DNA from: Symsagittifera roscoffensis | Taxonomy: Eukaryota; Xenacoelomorpha; Acoela; Convolutidae | Length of the DNA: 64,000 nt | Direction: 5' to 3' | NCBI RefSeq assembly: GCF_963678635.1 | Contig: NC_087068.1 | Span: 27,468,318-27,532,317 of the forward strand | Part shown: positions 1 to 11,967 of the stretch, piece after piece | How positions within the stretch are numbered: position 1 is the stretch's first letter | Layout: the number at the start of each line of letters is the position of its first letter | The notes under the pieces: generated by a model | Seen by the model: the letters and a program-made list of their open reading frames with translations, nothing else | Told to the model about the DNA's origin: nothing | Database searches by the model: none | Made by a program: the position numbers and the translations under genes

Positions 1-460
1 TCAATAGCGAATTACAATTGATCAATTTTGATATTATTGAACGCGAGTAGAGTTGTCTTGTTGCTGTTAGCGAACAATGAGCTGCATTTTTCACCTTTGC
101 CACACTTGTGTATCCGGTTGTTGTTTTTTTTCTGATTTCTTATTTTCATTTGTCGAGAGAAAGGCGTAAATGACTGGTTCAACTCGAAAGTTTAAATTGT
201 AAAGTCGAAAACAGAAATTTCCTGTATCATGACGGACTGGCACTTTGCTTCACGAAAATTTAGAAGCGACGCGTTTGAGCGTTTTGTCGATGGCAATTGA
301 TTGCATAACTCCAGTTAGTTTCTTGAGGACGAAAAAGTTTGCTCCCAAAAAGAACCTCTTCTCTATTGCTGAGTTTTTTAGCCCGGCTTTGCATTGTGAC
401 GTATCAAAAACGCAAACAGAGTATCAAGAGTATTCAAAACGGAGGAAATATTTTTAAATG
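1..460 (-). pseudogene. decayed reverse transcriptase segment (unit 1, first copy)
   Basis: Read on the minus strand, this segment gives a degenerate protein. It resembles the GAKL..L.KI-G-...IAI...LR..ASK block of the RT pseudogene at 19,240-19,420. That block corresponds to the RT fingers region of the same non-LTR-type lineage. Several stops and frame breaks are present. The plus-strand frame 245-457 is open only by chance on the opposite strand of this fossil. Confidence 0.55.
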
Positions 461-631
461 TATATTCGATTTTTTTGCAATTTTTTCGGAACAAAAGATC
501 AACTGAAATTAAAGAAAAAGAACGTGTTCAAAGGAAAGCACTTTTCTGGATAATGGGCAATTGAGAATTGAGATTAGAGCTAAAAACAAATACTAACTGA
601 ACTGAGACTGCTTCCGTTATCGTATCACTTC

Positions 632-998
632 AATTTGGACCCATGGGCAGCTTCAGCTGTCCACCTTTGCACTGGAGGTTCACTCTGGTCAACTCGATTT
701 CCTTCTCTACTTGTTCTCGGTCACTCTCAATCCTTTGGCAAGACTAAGACAGCTCTACTCTCGTTCGATTTATGTGGCGAAATTGCGAATACCAATTTCA
801 CGCTTCTTTTTTTTGGACTACTTTCCCGCGATCGTATTTCGATTCTTCTGGTCTTTTTTTCTCGTACTTTCAGTTATTGCGAGAAACTTGAGCATGACAA
901 TCTCAATTCGAATTTTTGAAAAATTCTATCTATTTCAACCCAAAATCAAGACTAAACTGTGCTCAAGGTCAAACTTACAAGTATGACCGACTGGCACA
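632..998 (-). repeat. partial minus-strand LTR related to the giant element (unit 1, copy A)
   Basis: The segment is homologous to the reverse complement of the 5' part of the 888-bp LTR at 21459. Shared stretches include AAGACAGCTCTACTCTC, GAAATTGCGAATA, TTGAGCATGACA and the terminal GACCGACTGGCACA. Only about 370 bp remain. The outer half has been deleted, and the remnant abuts the decayed RT segment directly. Confidence 0.85.
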
Positions 999-1397
999 TA
1001 CTCCCCACACTCAAGATCGATATCCTCATCGGGTGTCGTCGTCTGTCAGTGAGCCCCCAGGATGTTGAGTGCGTCTCAAGATACAGTGCCAGTAGTCATT
1101 TACAGAAGTTTGCAGCAGATTTAACTTTATCTACACCCCAGAATTCACAGCCATGCAAAAACCTCACAATATCGCTAAACAGCAATCAAAATCTGCATTC
1201 ACCTGCACCCTGAATTCCAGCTTTATAATCTACTCATTAAAATTTTTTTGCCTTATCCAATCAAAAAATTGTCATGCAGTATTTTGATTTAAATAATAAA
1301 TATAGTATATAATAACAAAGTTTCCTTCGTTAAAAATTCTTTTCATGCCCTCAGATTTTATCTGAGTTCACACTCAAGCCCTTTTTCTTTCCCCCGC

Positions 1398-2075
1398 TCA
1401 CGACTCAAGAACCAGCCCCTGAACACCCTGCTCAGTTCGTGCCCCTCGTTTTCGAGGTACTGGGTCCTGATGCACTCGACACACGATCTCTTTCCATGCC
1501 TTCAGCTGTTCGTAGGCTCGCATCCATTCCCTCAGCTCTTGTAATCTTTTCGCCTGATTCGGTAGACTCTTCACTTTAGATTCCTTGTTCAAGCAAAAGG
1601 AGTTGTGTAAGTTCAAGCTCACGTTCTTTGCCAAGTCCTCCTCCAATGTCGATTTCCTCGCCCTGGTAGTATCTCTAGACACTCTACCAACCCTTTTCCA
1701 ACTCGTGGTTATCGCATTGCGATGGTTTACCAAGGGTCTCTTGAAGGCTTCCGGTCCAATCTCGACCAGGAACTGTCGATACTCTTTCTGATGCTTCTTC
1801 TTGTGATTCTTCATCACCGTGTACAGCCAAGACGTCAGCGTCGGCCGAAACCATGAAAAAAATCTTATGCGACTCCACACGTGCCTCACCTCCATGGGCA
1901 CAGCCAATACTTTACACGCAGCCTCGAACAACTCAAGCCTCCGGCTGTAGTCAATGGCACGTATTGACTCCACTGTTGGTGCTCTCGACTCAGGATATTT
2001 TGTCACGGTCTCCTCGATCCATCGCAACGCCAGCGTCGAGTTCACCACAAAAAGAGTGGCCTTCTGCTTGATTCA
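1398..2075 (-). pseudogene. ORF2 C-terminal remnant, copy A (unit 1)
   Basis: The minus-strand frame (216 aa) aligns with about the last 200 residues of the 2,947-aa ORF2 of the giant element. Shared blocks include LALRWIEE, ESRAPT.ESI.AIDYSRRLELFE, HQKEYRQF, FKRPL..HRNAIT and EWMRAYEQLKAWEEI. It is 5'-truncated relative to ORF2, and its C-terminal tail lacks the acidic end seen in ORF2. It stays open over this stretch, but is a fragment with no promoter or partner domains. The function of this part of ORF2 is unknown. Confidence 0.85.
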
Positions 2076-2638
2076 AAAATACCCTCATTTTCCGGTACCC
2101 TGAACCTCAAAAAGTCAGGAAAAATGTCGATTTTTAGACAGACTCTCAGAAAACTAACAAGTTGGTGGCAGTTGAATGGTGGCATTTTTCGTCTTAACCT
2201 TAGAGTGTCTTTCAATCAAGTCTCTTTTTCGATCAAAAAAGCTTGATATTGATTGGTGGAAATAATTTATTTTTTCTTTAGAACCACTTAATGGTATTTT
2301 TTGATGTTTCAATGTCTGTAAATCACTTTGTATCAATTTTTTTAACCTGACGATGGACAAAATTCCGAAAACTTTCGTAATCACATTTTAGAAATTTTTC
2401 TTCCTAACTCCAAAGTCTCCCTCGATCAAGACTAAAACGATTAACTAGCTCAAGATGTTTTTCAATGTTTAAATGAAATTCTGGAGCACAAGGTTGGTTG
2501 ATTGAGAAGGTTCCTCACTCTAGTAGTACTCTCGATTAAACGAGCTCCTTATTCTCCCTGGCTGCCTTATAGAATCATTCATTTTTTCTTTAACGGCAAC
2601 GAGACAACTGTACTTGCGTTCATTAATATCCAGAGTGA
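2076..2638. other. spacer segment S (repeat, no gene)
   Basis: This AT-rich segment starts near CATTTTCCGGTACCCTGAACC. It is paralogous to 7738-8721, 10799-11360 and 16459-17021, and always lies between an ORF2 remnant and a decayed RT segment. It is probably the continuation of the RT fossil on the minus strand. No convincing coding sequence is visible. Confidence 0.6.
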
Positions 2639-3245
2639 TCAATAGCGAAATGCAATTGATCAACTTTGATAATATTGAATGCGAGTAGAGTTATCTTGTT
2701 GCTGTTAGCGAACAATGAGCTGCATTTTCCACCTTTGCCGCACTTGTGTATCCAATTGTTGTGCTTTAATGATTTCTTATTTTCATTTGTCGCGGGAAAG
2801 GCGTAAATGACTGTTTCAACTCAAAAATTTATTTTATAAAGTCGAAAACGGACATTTCTTGTATCTTGACGGACTGGCACTTTGCTTCACGACAATTTAG
2901 AAGCAACACATCTGAGCTTGTTGTCGATGGCAATTGATTGCTTATCTCCAACTATTTTCATGAGGAAGAAAAGTTTTGCTCCAAACAAGATTCTCTGCTG
3001 TATTGCTGAGTTTTTCAGCCCTTTTTTTTTATTTTGACGTATTAAAAACGCAAACAGAGTATCAAGAGTATTCAAAGTCGAAGAAAAATTTTTATATATA
3101 TTTATTCAATTTTTTCGGAACTTTTTCGGAACAAAAGATCAACTGAAAGTAAAGAAACAGAACGTGTTCAAAGGAAAGCAACTTTCTGGATAATGAGCAA
3201 TTGAGAATTGAGATTAGAGCTAAAAACAAAGACTTACTGAACTGA
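2639..3245 (-). pseudogene. decayed reverse transcriptase segment (unit 1, second copy)
   Basis: This is a diverged paralogue of 1-631. The minus-strand frame at 3075-2887 shows GAKL-F-L-KI-G, then SIAID, then a degenerate LR..ASK. The block matches the RT pseudogene at 19.3 kb closely enough to assign the same lineage. It is too short and broken to be functional. Confidence 0.6.
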
Positions 3246-3969
3246 GACTGCTTCCATTATTGTAATACTTCGAATTGCATGATCTGTTTATGCTAGTATC
3301 ATTGTTGAAAAGCAGTTACAACATCAAACTACCAATAAAGTCGAATACGAAACCCAATGACGATCTTTTATTAACAAGACAAAAAGATCTACCATCGTTA
3401 ACAAAAACTTGAACAAGATTTTTTTGGAAAAGAACCAGTCAAATGTCAATTACTGATTATAATCCGAAAAAAAAAGAAAAAATCGACCTCGATCAAATTG
3501 ACAAACTATACCTAACAAAATTAAACTGGAATTACTTCCACAAAGATTACTCTGAAGTCAACTTATGTTCCTGGGCTTTTACATGTGAACATGCAAAAAA
3601 TAATACGTTGCTGAAAAACGTCAACAAAGAGTCTCCTTAAGGATATGTCAAATGAAACACAAGTTAAATAATGGGTAGATAGGAAGATCGTGGCAATAAC
3701 GATAAAAAGGAGATGATTAGAATTGAAGTGATCAAATTTAAACTCGATACGGGTTATGTTTCTTCATAAGATTACAAAATTCGACACGATAAAACAAAGC
3801 AAGATATTATGTATTACAAATTGAATCGCTGGTCATATTGAAGCTGATTTGTATTTTTTTTTATTTACCGTCATTAAACTCGTCAATGAACAAAATTTGA
3901 AGAAGCGTTATAGGCTGTAAAAACGTCTTCGAGTTTGTTAGTTTCAACCGTAGTTCGAAGGACTTTTAA
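3246..3969. other. unknown segment T between RT fossil and LTR
   Basis: This is AT-rich sequence of about 720 bp next to the outer end of the minus-strand LTR. A 65-codon plus-strand frame (3443-3640) is broken in unit 2 by loss of one A in a homopolymer, so it is not supported as a gene. The first 200 bp recur at 17655-17868. Since it abuts an intact LTR terminus, it probably represents old target DNA. Confidence 0.5.
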
Positions 3970-4844
3970 GTAACAGTCGCCTTCTTCAGAAACATATGAG
4001 GATACAGAAAAATAGGCCCTATAACCATTGGCTCAAGAGTCAGGGACACTATCTCTGGTAATTTTCAACCTCAAGCGGTCGGAGCCAGTTGGGTTCACTT
4101 GCGACATGAGACTATAAATCCGCGTTACAGCTTAAAGGCCACTACGAAAATATCCCCCACTCTAGAAACTAAAAACGTCCCCAAGCTCTGGTCTCAAAAT
4201 ACCTAAAACACACGAACGCCGTTAAAAAAGGGTCGGAACCTTACGTATACAGTTACTTTTTATTGAACAATGGTCCTTTTCTTGAACAGTGGACCTAAAA
4301 CTCTCCCTAACTCAACATAACCATGTAGAACACACTCAAGAAAATTAAATTGAGTACTTACATACGACACGTCCTCTAGAATTGACTAAGTATATCATAA
4401 AGTAACTCTAGAATTAATCCGGTAATCAAGTTTAACTCGAGAAGTTTGAAATGAACAAGTTTTAACTCAAGACGCAATTTTTCTATTTGGACCCATAGGC
4501 CGGTTCAGCTGTCCACCTTTGCACTGAAGGTTCACTCTGGTCCACTCGGCCTCCTTCTCTACTTGTTCTCGGTCACTCTCAATGCTTTGCCAAGAATAAG
4601 ACAGCTCTACTCTCGTTCGATTTATGTGGTAAAATTGCGAATAGCAGTTTCGCGCTTATATTTTTTGGACTACTTTCCCGCGATTGTATTTCGATCTTCT
4701 GGTCTTATATTCTTGTACATTCTGTTATCGCAAGAAAGTTGAGCATGACAAGCTCAGTTCGAATTTTTGAAAAATTCTATTTCACCCCAAAATCAAGACT
4801 AAATATTGCTCAATGTCAATCTTCCAAATATGACCCACTGGCAA
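3970..4844 (-). repeat. full-length minus-strand LTR, giant-element family (unit 1, copy B)
   Basis: The segment aligns end to end with the reverse complement of the LTR at 21459-22346. It begins GTAACAGTCGCC (the complement of the LTR 3' end), passes through AAAATAGGCCCTATAACCATTGG, and ends GACCCACTGGCA. It is about 875 bp against 888 bp, clearly diverged but collinear. Downstream on the minus strand it is the 3' LTR of an older, truncated copy. Confidence 0.9.
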
Positions 4845-5245
4845 GTTTTCCACGGACACGAGATCGATGTGCTCCTTGCTTGTCGTCGTCTGTCAGTCAG
4901 CCCCCAGGATGTTAAGTGCGTCTAAAGATAGAGTGCCAGTGGTCATTTACAGATTTGCAGCAGATTTAACTTTATCTACATACCAAAACTCACAGCCATG
5001 CAAAATTGTCACAATATCGCAAAACAGCAATCAAAACCTGCATTCACCTGCACCCTGAATTTCAGCTTTATAAGTTTCTCAATAAAATTTCTTTTGTCTT
5101 ATCCAATCGGAAAATTGTCATGCAGCATTTTAATTTATACAATAAATATACTATAATAATCATAATATTTCCTTTGTTAAAGTTTCTTTTCCGTGCCCTC
5201 AGATTTCATATGAGTTCACACTCAAGCCCTTTTTCTTTCCCCCGC
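4845..5245 (-). other. 3' UTR remnant of giant-element family (unit 1, copy B)
   Basis: This is homologous on the minus strand to 42901-43339 of the intact element. Shared blocks include CGAGATCGATGT, GTGGTCATTTACAGA, AACAGCAATCAAAA, CACCTGCACCC and ATTGTCATGCA. No coding sequence is seen. Confidence 0.8.
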
Positions 5246-7737
5246 TCACGACTCAAGAACCAACCCCTGAACACCCTGCTCGGTTCGTGCGTGTCGTCTT
5301 TGAGGTACTAGGCCCCGATGCATTCGACACACGATCTCTTCCCATGCCTTCAGCTGTTCGTAGGCTCGCATCCATTCCCTTTGCTCTTGTAATCTTTTCG
5401 CCTGATTCGGTAGACCCTTCACTTTAGTTTCCTTGTTGAAGCAAAAGGAGATATGCAAGCTCAAGCTAATGTTCTTCGCCAAGTCCTTCTCCAATATCAA
5501 TTTCTTTGCCTGGTATTATATCTAGACACTCTACCAACCCTTTTTAAACTCGTGGTTATCGCATTGCGATGGTTTACCAAGGGTCTCTTGAAGGCTTCCG
5601 GCCCAATCTCGGCCAGGAACTGTCGATACTCTTTCTGATGCTTCTTCTTGTGATTCTTCATCACCGTGTACAGCTAAGACGTCAGCGTTGCCCGAAACCA
5701 TGAAAAAAAAATTTATGCGACTCCACACGTGCCTCACCTCAATGGGCACAGCGAATACTTTACACGCAGCCTCGAACAGCTCAAGCCTCCGGCTGTAGTC
5801 AATGGCATGTATTGACTCCACTGTTGGTGCTCTCGACTCTCGATATTTCGTCACGTTCTCCTCGATCCATCGCAACGCCAGCATAGAGCTCGCCACAAAA
5901 TGAGCGGGCGTTTACTGATGATTGGGTAGCCCTACTCACCGAATTTCTTCCACATCCCATATCAAGCAGAGGTTCGAGTGCTCCGGGTACCATACTGTCT
6001 GTGCCAGACAATGGCATGGGCATTCCCCGTTCGCCAGGTTGATGCTCCGGAGGTTGCGCTCTCCCGAAGCTTCCAACAGAGGTTCCAACTCCATCATCTT
6101 CTCATGCGTCACGTCATTTTCCTCCATGGCTGGGGCACTATTCATTGCTTTCCCAATCGTATTCTGCCTTTCAAAGTCACTCGTATTCTCCTTTTCCAAA
6201 CTCCGGAGTTCTTCCCTCCAGATCTCACTCAAGTCCTCCCTTAGATCTCCAGGCACCGCTCCTTGCATCTTCCGCAACAATCGATGCGATTGACGCAACT
6301 TTTGTGCCAATCGCAAACACTTGGGCGCCGAAAAAGCCTTGTCTATTAACACCCTCTGACTAGATGCTTCCATCATCGCCACGTGTAATGGATAATGGCT
6401 TCCGCACAGGTTGGTCATGACTGATCCCACCAGAGACTTCGCATTCATTGGTAAACTGTAGGCTTTGCTCACGCGAAATCCCATCTCCGCCTCAAGACTG
6501 ATCTTCCATCCCCTGATGTGCTTCTGGATCATTTGTAACACTCATGACCAAAAACCCACGCTTAACGCCGTCACCAAATGGTGCTCGGACTCTAGCTTCT
6601 CTAGAGGTTGTAAACTGCACATACTCAAAAAGAATCCCAATGCCGTCGATGCTCGCGTAACATTCAGCCTCTATCTGCACCTCGCTTTTCTCTTTCTCCG
6701 TGATGTTTCCGAACCAAGTGGCTAAATCCTCTTTATGAAAGGATTGTATTCTGAGAGGACCGTCCGTCACAAGAATGCTCTTCACCTCCACACGCTAGGT
6801 CCAGACAACTTCCCGGATCCATCTTCTTTACTAGCTTATCCATCTTGCTCGTTGCTTCCTCCGATTCTCCTCAATGAGGTAGGATCAGTTTATGCACTCT
6901 ATTCAATTTCCCCAAATCTTCATCCTTCGCTGGCGACAGTATCACCCGATCCGTAACTTCTTCGATCAGGCTCGCGTGGAGATGTGTGCACCAAGATGGT
7001 TTCAGCAAATTTCAAACAGTCCCCAGGTTTGTAGACAACACGTCGTCTCCGCTTCCCAGTCTTAGTTCAACCTTCTTGTCCGAACGCGGCACATTATGAA
7101 TTCCGGCATCTTCTCAAGTAACAGACCTAACCTCGGTCTTTCCCTTTCCGTCGGGTCAATCTCAACTATTTCCTCCGTCCAGAATTTTAGCGATTTCGCC
7201 ACTTCAAAATTTATGCTAGCGTTTCCTGCCTCCGTGTCTAAGAAAGGGTTGTAAGCTATCCCCATCACTCCAGACACATATTGATATTTTCCCCTTTTCG
7301 TGGGCCTTGAGTAGTCTTCTGCCAGAGCCAGGTTGCGATGTACGTCGCGACCGTCGCCGAATTTCTGGTTGGAGAATCTCCGTAATTCATCAAGCTTTCC
7401 ATGGTTCTCTAGATACTGCCTTGAGCCATCCCCCCTGGCGATCGCAGTGCTCTGGTACACACTTATGATGAGGATGAAGACTCTCCTTTCCTTTGTCTTA
7501 CTTCCTGTCGCTCTCTGATGGCATGTCTGGACGGTGGTATCAGACATCATTTGTCTTTGTCCCCTGAGACTTAAATATTTCCTTACCGATGGCGTCAATT
7601 TCTCATCTCACCCCTCTGCAATGCGCCTCTCGCCCTTTCAAGTTTACCTTCGACGTTTTTCTCATATGTCATTGCCTTGTTAATCTCCGTTCTTAGAAGT
7701 TTTGTCTGAAAGTTTTACCGCTTGGTTCGAAAACACC
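5246..7737 (-). pseudogene. ORF2 C-terminal remnant, copy B (unit 1)
   Basis: About 2.5 kb of minus-strand sequence corresponds to roughly residues 2,170-2,925 of ORF2. The pieces in protein order are 7598-7062 (YQYVSGVMG.AYNPFLD block), 6791-6492, 6541-5936 (CPCHCLAQTVWYP block) and 5896-5246 (LALRWIEEN to KAWEEIV). Frame changes and stops separate the pieces. One frameshift lies in the poly-A/T run near 5705, and one is an extra base near 6495 absent from unit 2. The 5' end is lost at spacer S. It is a broken, non-expressed copy of an element related to the one at 21.5-44.2 kb. Confidence 0.9.
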
Positions 7738-8721
7738 TTCATTTTCCGATACCCTGAACCTCAAAAAGTCAGGAAAAATGTTTTTTTTTTAGACAGACTC
7801 TCAGAAAACTAACACGTTGGTGGCAGTTGATTGGTGTCAGTTGAACTGCATTTTTCTTCTTAAATCCAAAGTGTCCTTCAATCAAGTCTCTTTTTTGATC
7901 AATAAAGCTTGATATTGATTGGTGGAAATAATTTCTTTTTTGTTTAGAACCACTTAATGGTATTTTTGATGTTTTAACGTCTGTAAATCACTTTGTATCA
8001 ATTTATTAACCTGATGATGGACATATTTCCGCAAACTTTTCTAATCACATTTTAGAAATTTTTCTTCCAAACTGCAAAGTGTCCTTCGATCAAGACAAAA
8101 CTGATTTACTAGCTCAAGATGTTTTAAAATGTTTAATTGAAATTCTGGGGCATAAGGTTAGTACATTGAGAAGATTCATCACTCTAGTTGTACTCTCGTT
8201 TAAACGAGCTCCTTATTCTCCCTGGCTGCTCTACGTTGGTGGCAGTTGATTGGTGTCAGTTGGACTGCATTTTTCTTCTTAAATCCAAAGTGTCCTTCAA
8301 TCAAGTCTCTTTTTCGATCAATAAAGCTTGATATTGATTGGTGGAAATAATTTCTTTTTTGTTTAGAACCACTTAATGATATTTTTGATGTTTTAACGTC
8401 TGTAAATCACTTTGTATCAATTTATTAACCTGATGATGGACATATTTCCGCAAACTTTCCTAATCACATTTTAGAAACTTTTCTTCCAAACTGCAAAGTG
8501 TCCTTCGATCAAGACAAAACTGATTTACTGGCTCAAGATGTTTTAAAATGTTTAATTGAAATTCTGGGGCACAAAGTTAGTTCATTGAGAAGATTCATCA
8601 CTCTAGTTGTACTCTCGTTTAAACGAGCTCCTTATTCTCCCTGGCTGCTGTACAGAATCAGTCATATGTTCTTTTACGGCAACGAGACAACCGTACTTGC
8701 GTGCATTAATATCCAGAGTGA
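7738..8721. other. spacer segment S with internal duplication
   Basis: This is the same spacer as 2076-2638, enlarged by a 419-bp tandem duplication. The short open frames here lie within the repeated DNA and show no family resemblance, so none is called. Confidence 0.6.
7814..8651. repeat. 419-bp tandem duplication specific to unit 1
   Basis: The sequence beginning ACGTTGGTGGCAGTTGATT at 7814 recurs at 8233, giving two 419-bp copies that differ by a few substitutions. Unit 2 has one copy, which accounts for the unit length difference. Confidence 0.92.
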
Positions 8722-9180
8722 TCAATAGCGAATTACAATTGATCAATTTTGATATTATTGAACGCGAGTAGAGTTGTCTTGTTGCTGTTAGCGAACAATG
8801 AGCTGCATTTTTCACCTTTGCCACACTTGTGTATCCGGTTGTTGTTTTTTTTCTGATTTCTTATTTTCATTTGTCGAGAGAAAGGCGTAAATGACTGGTT
8901 CAACTCGAAAGTTTAAATTGTAAAGTCGAAAAAAGAAATTTCCTGTATCATGACGGACTGGCACTTTGCTTCACGAAAATTTAGAAGCGACGCGTTTGAG
9001 CGTTTTGTCGATGGCAATTGATTGCATAACTCCAGTTAGTTTCTTGAGGACGAAAAAGTTTGCTCCCAAAAAGAACCTCTTCTCTATTGCTGAGTTTTTT
9101 AGCCCGGCTTTGCATTGTGACGTATCAAAAACGCAAACAGAGTATCAAGAGTATTCAAAACGGAGGAAATATTTTTAAAT
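8722..9180 (-). pseudogene. decayed reverse transcriptase segment (unit 2, first copy)
   Basis: This copy is almost identical to 1-460 and carries the same degenerate minus-strand RT block. Confidence 0.55.
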
Positions 9181-9353
9181 GTATATTCGATTTTTTTTGC
9201 AATTTTTTCGGAACAAAAGATCAACTGAAATTAAAGAAAAAGAACGTGTTCAAAGGAAAGCAATTTTCTGGATAATGGGCAATTGAGAATTGAGATTAGA
9301 GCTAAAAACAAATACTAACTGAACTGAGACTGCTTCCGTTATCGTATCACTTC

Positions 9354-9721
9354 AATTTGGACCCATGGGCAGCTTCAGCTGTCCACCTTTGCACTGGAGG
9401 TTCACTCTGGTCAACTCGATTTCCTTCTCTACTTGTTCTCGGTCACTCTCAATCCTTTGGCAAGACTAAGACAGCTCTACTCTCGTTCGATTTATGTGGC
9501 GAAATTGCGAATACCAATTTCACGCTTCTTTTTTTTTGGACTACTTTCCCGCGATCGTATTTCGATTCTTCTGGTCTTTTTTTCTCGTACTTTCAGTTAT
9601 TGCGAGAAACTTGAGCATGACAATCTCAATTCGAATTTTTGAAAAATTCTATCTATTTCAACCCAAAATCAAGACTAAACTGTGCTCAAGGTCAAACTTA
9701 CAAGTATGACCGACTGGCACA
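9354..9721 (-). repeat. partial minus-strand LTR (unit 2, copy A)
   Basis: This is the unit 2 counterpart of 632-998, with the same truncation point. The deletion therefore preceded the 8.7-kb duplication. Confidence 0.85.
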
Positions 9722-10120
9722 TACTCCCCACACTCAAGATCGATATCCTCATCGGGTGTCGTCGTCTGTCAGTGAGCCCCCAGGATGTTGAGTGCGTCTC
9801 AAGATACAGTGCCAGTAGTCATTTACAGAAGTTTGCAGCAGATTTAACTTTATCTACACCCCAGAATTCACAGCCATGCAAAAACCTCACAATATCGCTA
9901 AACAGCAATCAAAATCTGCATTCACCTGCACCCTGAATTCCAGCTTTATAATCTACTCATTAAAATTTTTTTGCCTTATCCAATCAAAAAATTGTCATGC
10001 AGTATTTTGATTTAAATAATAAATATAGTATATAATAACAAAGTTTCCTTCGTTAAAAATTCTTTTCATGCCCTCAGATTTTATCTGAGTTCACACTCAA
10101 GCCCTTTTTCTTTCCCCCGC

Positions 10121-10798
10121 TCACGACTCAAGAACCAGCCCCTGAACACCCTGCTCAGTTCGTGCCCCTCGTTTTCGAGGTACTGGGTCCTGATGCACTC
10201 GACACACGATCTCTTTCCATGCCTTCAGCTGTTCGTAGGCTCGCATCCATTCCCTCAGCTCTTGTAATCTTTTCGCCTGATTCGGTAGACTCTTCACTTT
10301 AGATTCCTTGTTCAAGCAAAAGGAGTTGTGTAAGTTCAAGCTCACGTTCTTTGCCAAGTCCTCCTCCAATGTCGATTTCCTCGCCCTGGTAGTATCTCTA
10401 GACACTCTACCAACCCTTTTCCAACTCGTGGTTATCGCATTGCGATGGTTTACCAAGGGTCTCTTGAAGGCTTCCGGTCCAATCTCGACCAGGAACTGTC
10501 GATACTCTTTCTGATGCTTCTTCTTGTGATTCTTCATCACCGTGTACAGCCAAGACGTCAGCGTCGGCCGAAACCATGAAAAAAATCTTATGCGACTCCA
10601 CACGTGCCTCACCTCCATGGGCACAGCCAATACTTTACACGCAGCCTCGAACAACTCAAGCCTCCGGCTGTAGTCAATGGCACGTATTGACTCCACTGTT
10701 GGTGCTCTCGACTCAGGATATTTTGTCACGGTCTCCTCGATCCATCGCAACGCCAGCGTCGAGTTCACCACAAAAAGAGTGGCCTTCTGCTTGATTCA
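10121..10798 (-). pseudogene. ORF2 C-terminal remnant, copy A (unit 2)
   Basis: The 216-aa minus-strand frame is identical in length to 1398-2048 and matches the last part of ORF2 of the giant element. It is 5'-truncated at the spacer. Confidence 0.85.
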
Positions 10799-11360
10799 AA
10801 AATACCCTCATTTTCCGGTACCCTGAACCTCAAAAAGTCAGGAAAAATGTCGATTTTTAGACAGACTCTCAGAAAACTAACAAGTTGGTGGCAGTTGAAT
10901 GGTGGCATTTTTCGTCTTAACCTTAGAGTGTCTTTCAATCAAGTCTCTTTTTCGATCAAAAAAGCTTGATATTGATTGGTGGAAATAATTTATTTTTTCT
11001 TTAGAACCACTTGATGGTATTTTTTGATGTTTCAATGTCTGTAAATCACTTTGTATCAATTTTTTTAACCTGACGATGGACAAAATTCCGAAAACTTTCG
11101 TAATCACATTTTAGAAATTTTTCTTCCTAACTCCAAAGTCTCCCTCGATCAAGACTAAAACGATTAACTAGCTCAAGATGTTTTTCAATGTTTAAATGAA
11201 ATTCTGGAGCACAAGGTTGGTTGATTGAGAAGGTTCCTCACTCTAGTAGTACTCTCGATTAAACGAGCTCCTTATTCTCCCTGGCTGCCTTATAGAATCA
11301 TTCATTTTTTCTTTAACGGCAACGAGACAACTGTACTTGCGTTCATTAATATCCAGAGTG

Positions 11361-11967
11361 ATCAATAGCGAAATGCAATTGATCAACTTTGATAATATTG
11401 AATGCGAGTAGAGTTATCTTGTTGCTGTTAGCGAACAATGAGCTGCATTTTCCACCTTTGCCGCACTTGTGTATCCAATTGTTGTGCTTTAATGATTTCT
11501 TATTTTCATTTGTCGCGGGAAAGGCGTAAATGACTGTTTCAACTCGAAAATTTATTTTATAAAGTCGAAAACGGACATTTCTTGTATCATGACGGACTGG
11601 CACTTTGCTTCACGACAATTTAGAAGCAACACATCTGAGCTTGTTGTCGATGGCAATTGATTGCTTATCTCCAACTATTTTCATGAGGAAGAAAAGTTTT
11701 GCTCCAAACAAGATTCTCTGCTGTATTGCTGAGTTTTTCAGCCCTTTTTTTTATTGTGACGTATTAAAAACGCAAACAGAGTATCAAGAGTATTCAAAGT
11801 CGAAGAAAAATTTTTATATATATTTATTCAATTTTTTCGGAACTTTTTCGGAACAAAAGATCAACTGAAAGTAAAGAAACAGAACGTGTTCAAAGGAAAG
11901 CAACTTTCTGGATAATGAGCAATTGAGAATTGAGATTAGAGCTAAAAACAAAGACTTACTGAACTGA
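11361..11967 (-). pseudogene. decayed reverse transcriptase segment (unit 2, second copy)
   Basis: This is the counterpart of 2639-3245. In this copy the minus-strand frame 11603-11346 also shows a weak CG-K-G..CSSLFANS block. It could correspond to the next RT motif in the 19-kb pseudogene, although the match is poor. Confidence 0.5.

Larger units (their letters stand above)
1..8721. repeat. tandem macro-repeat unit 1 (8.7 kb)
   Basis: The first bases of the window recur at 8722 and again at 17022, and everything between recurs in order at an offset of 8721-8723. Within the unit the order is: decayed RT segment (1-631), partial minus-strand LTR (632-998), ORF2 C-terminal remnant (1398-2075), spacer (2076-2638), second decayed RT segment (2639-3245), unknown segment (3246-3969), full minus-strand LTR (3970-4844), larger ORF2 remnant (5246-7737) and spacer (7738-8721). 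The two units differ only by scattered substitutions, 1-2 bp indels and one 419-bp local duplication. The duplication is therefore very recent, or an assembly artefact of two haplotypes. Confidence 0.93.

Noticed and set aside
245-457. 70-aa plus-strand frame repeated in every macro-repeat unit
   Set aside because: It is the antisense shadow of a decayed RT segment; a related frame also appears opposite the RT pseudogene at 19.2-19.4 kb.
3443-3640. 65-aa plus-strand frame in segment T
   Set aside because: A one-base change in an A run breaks it in the near-identical unit 2.
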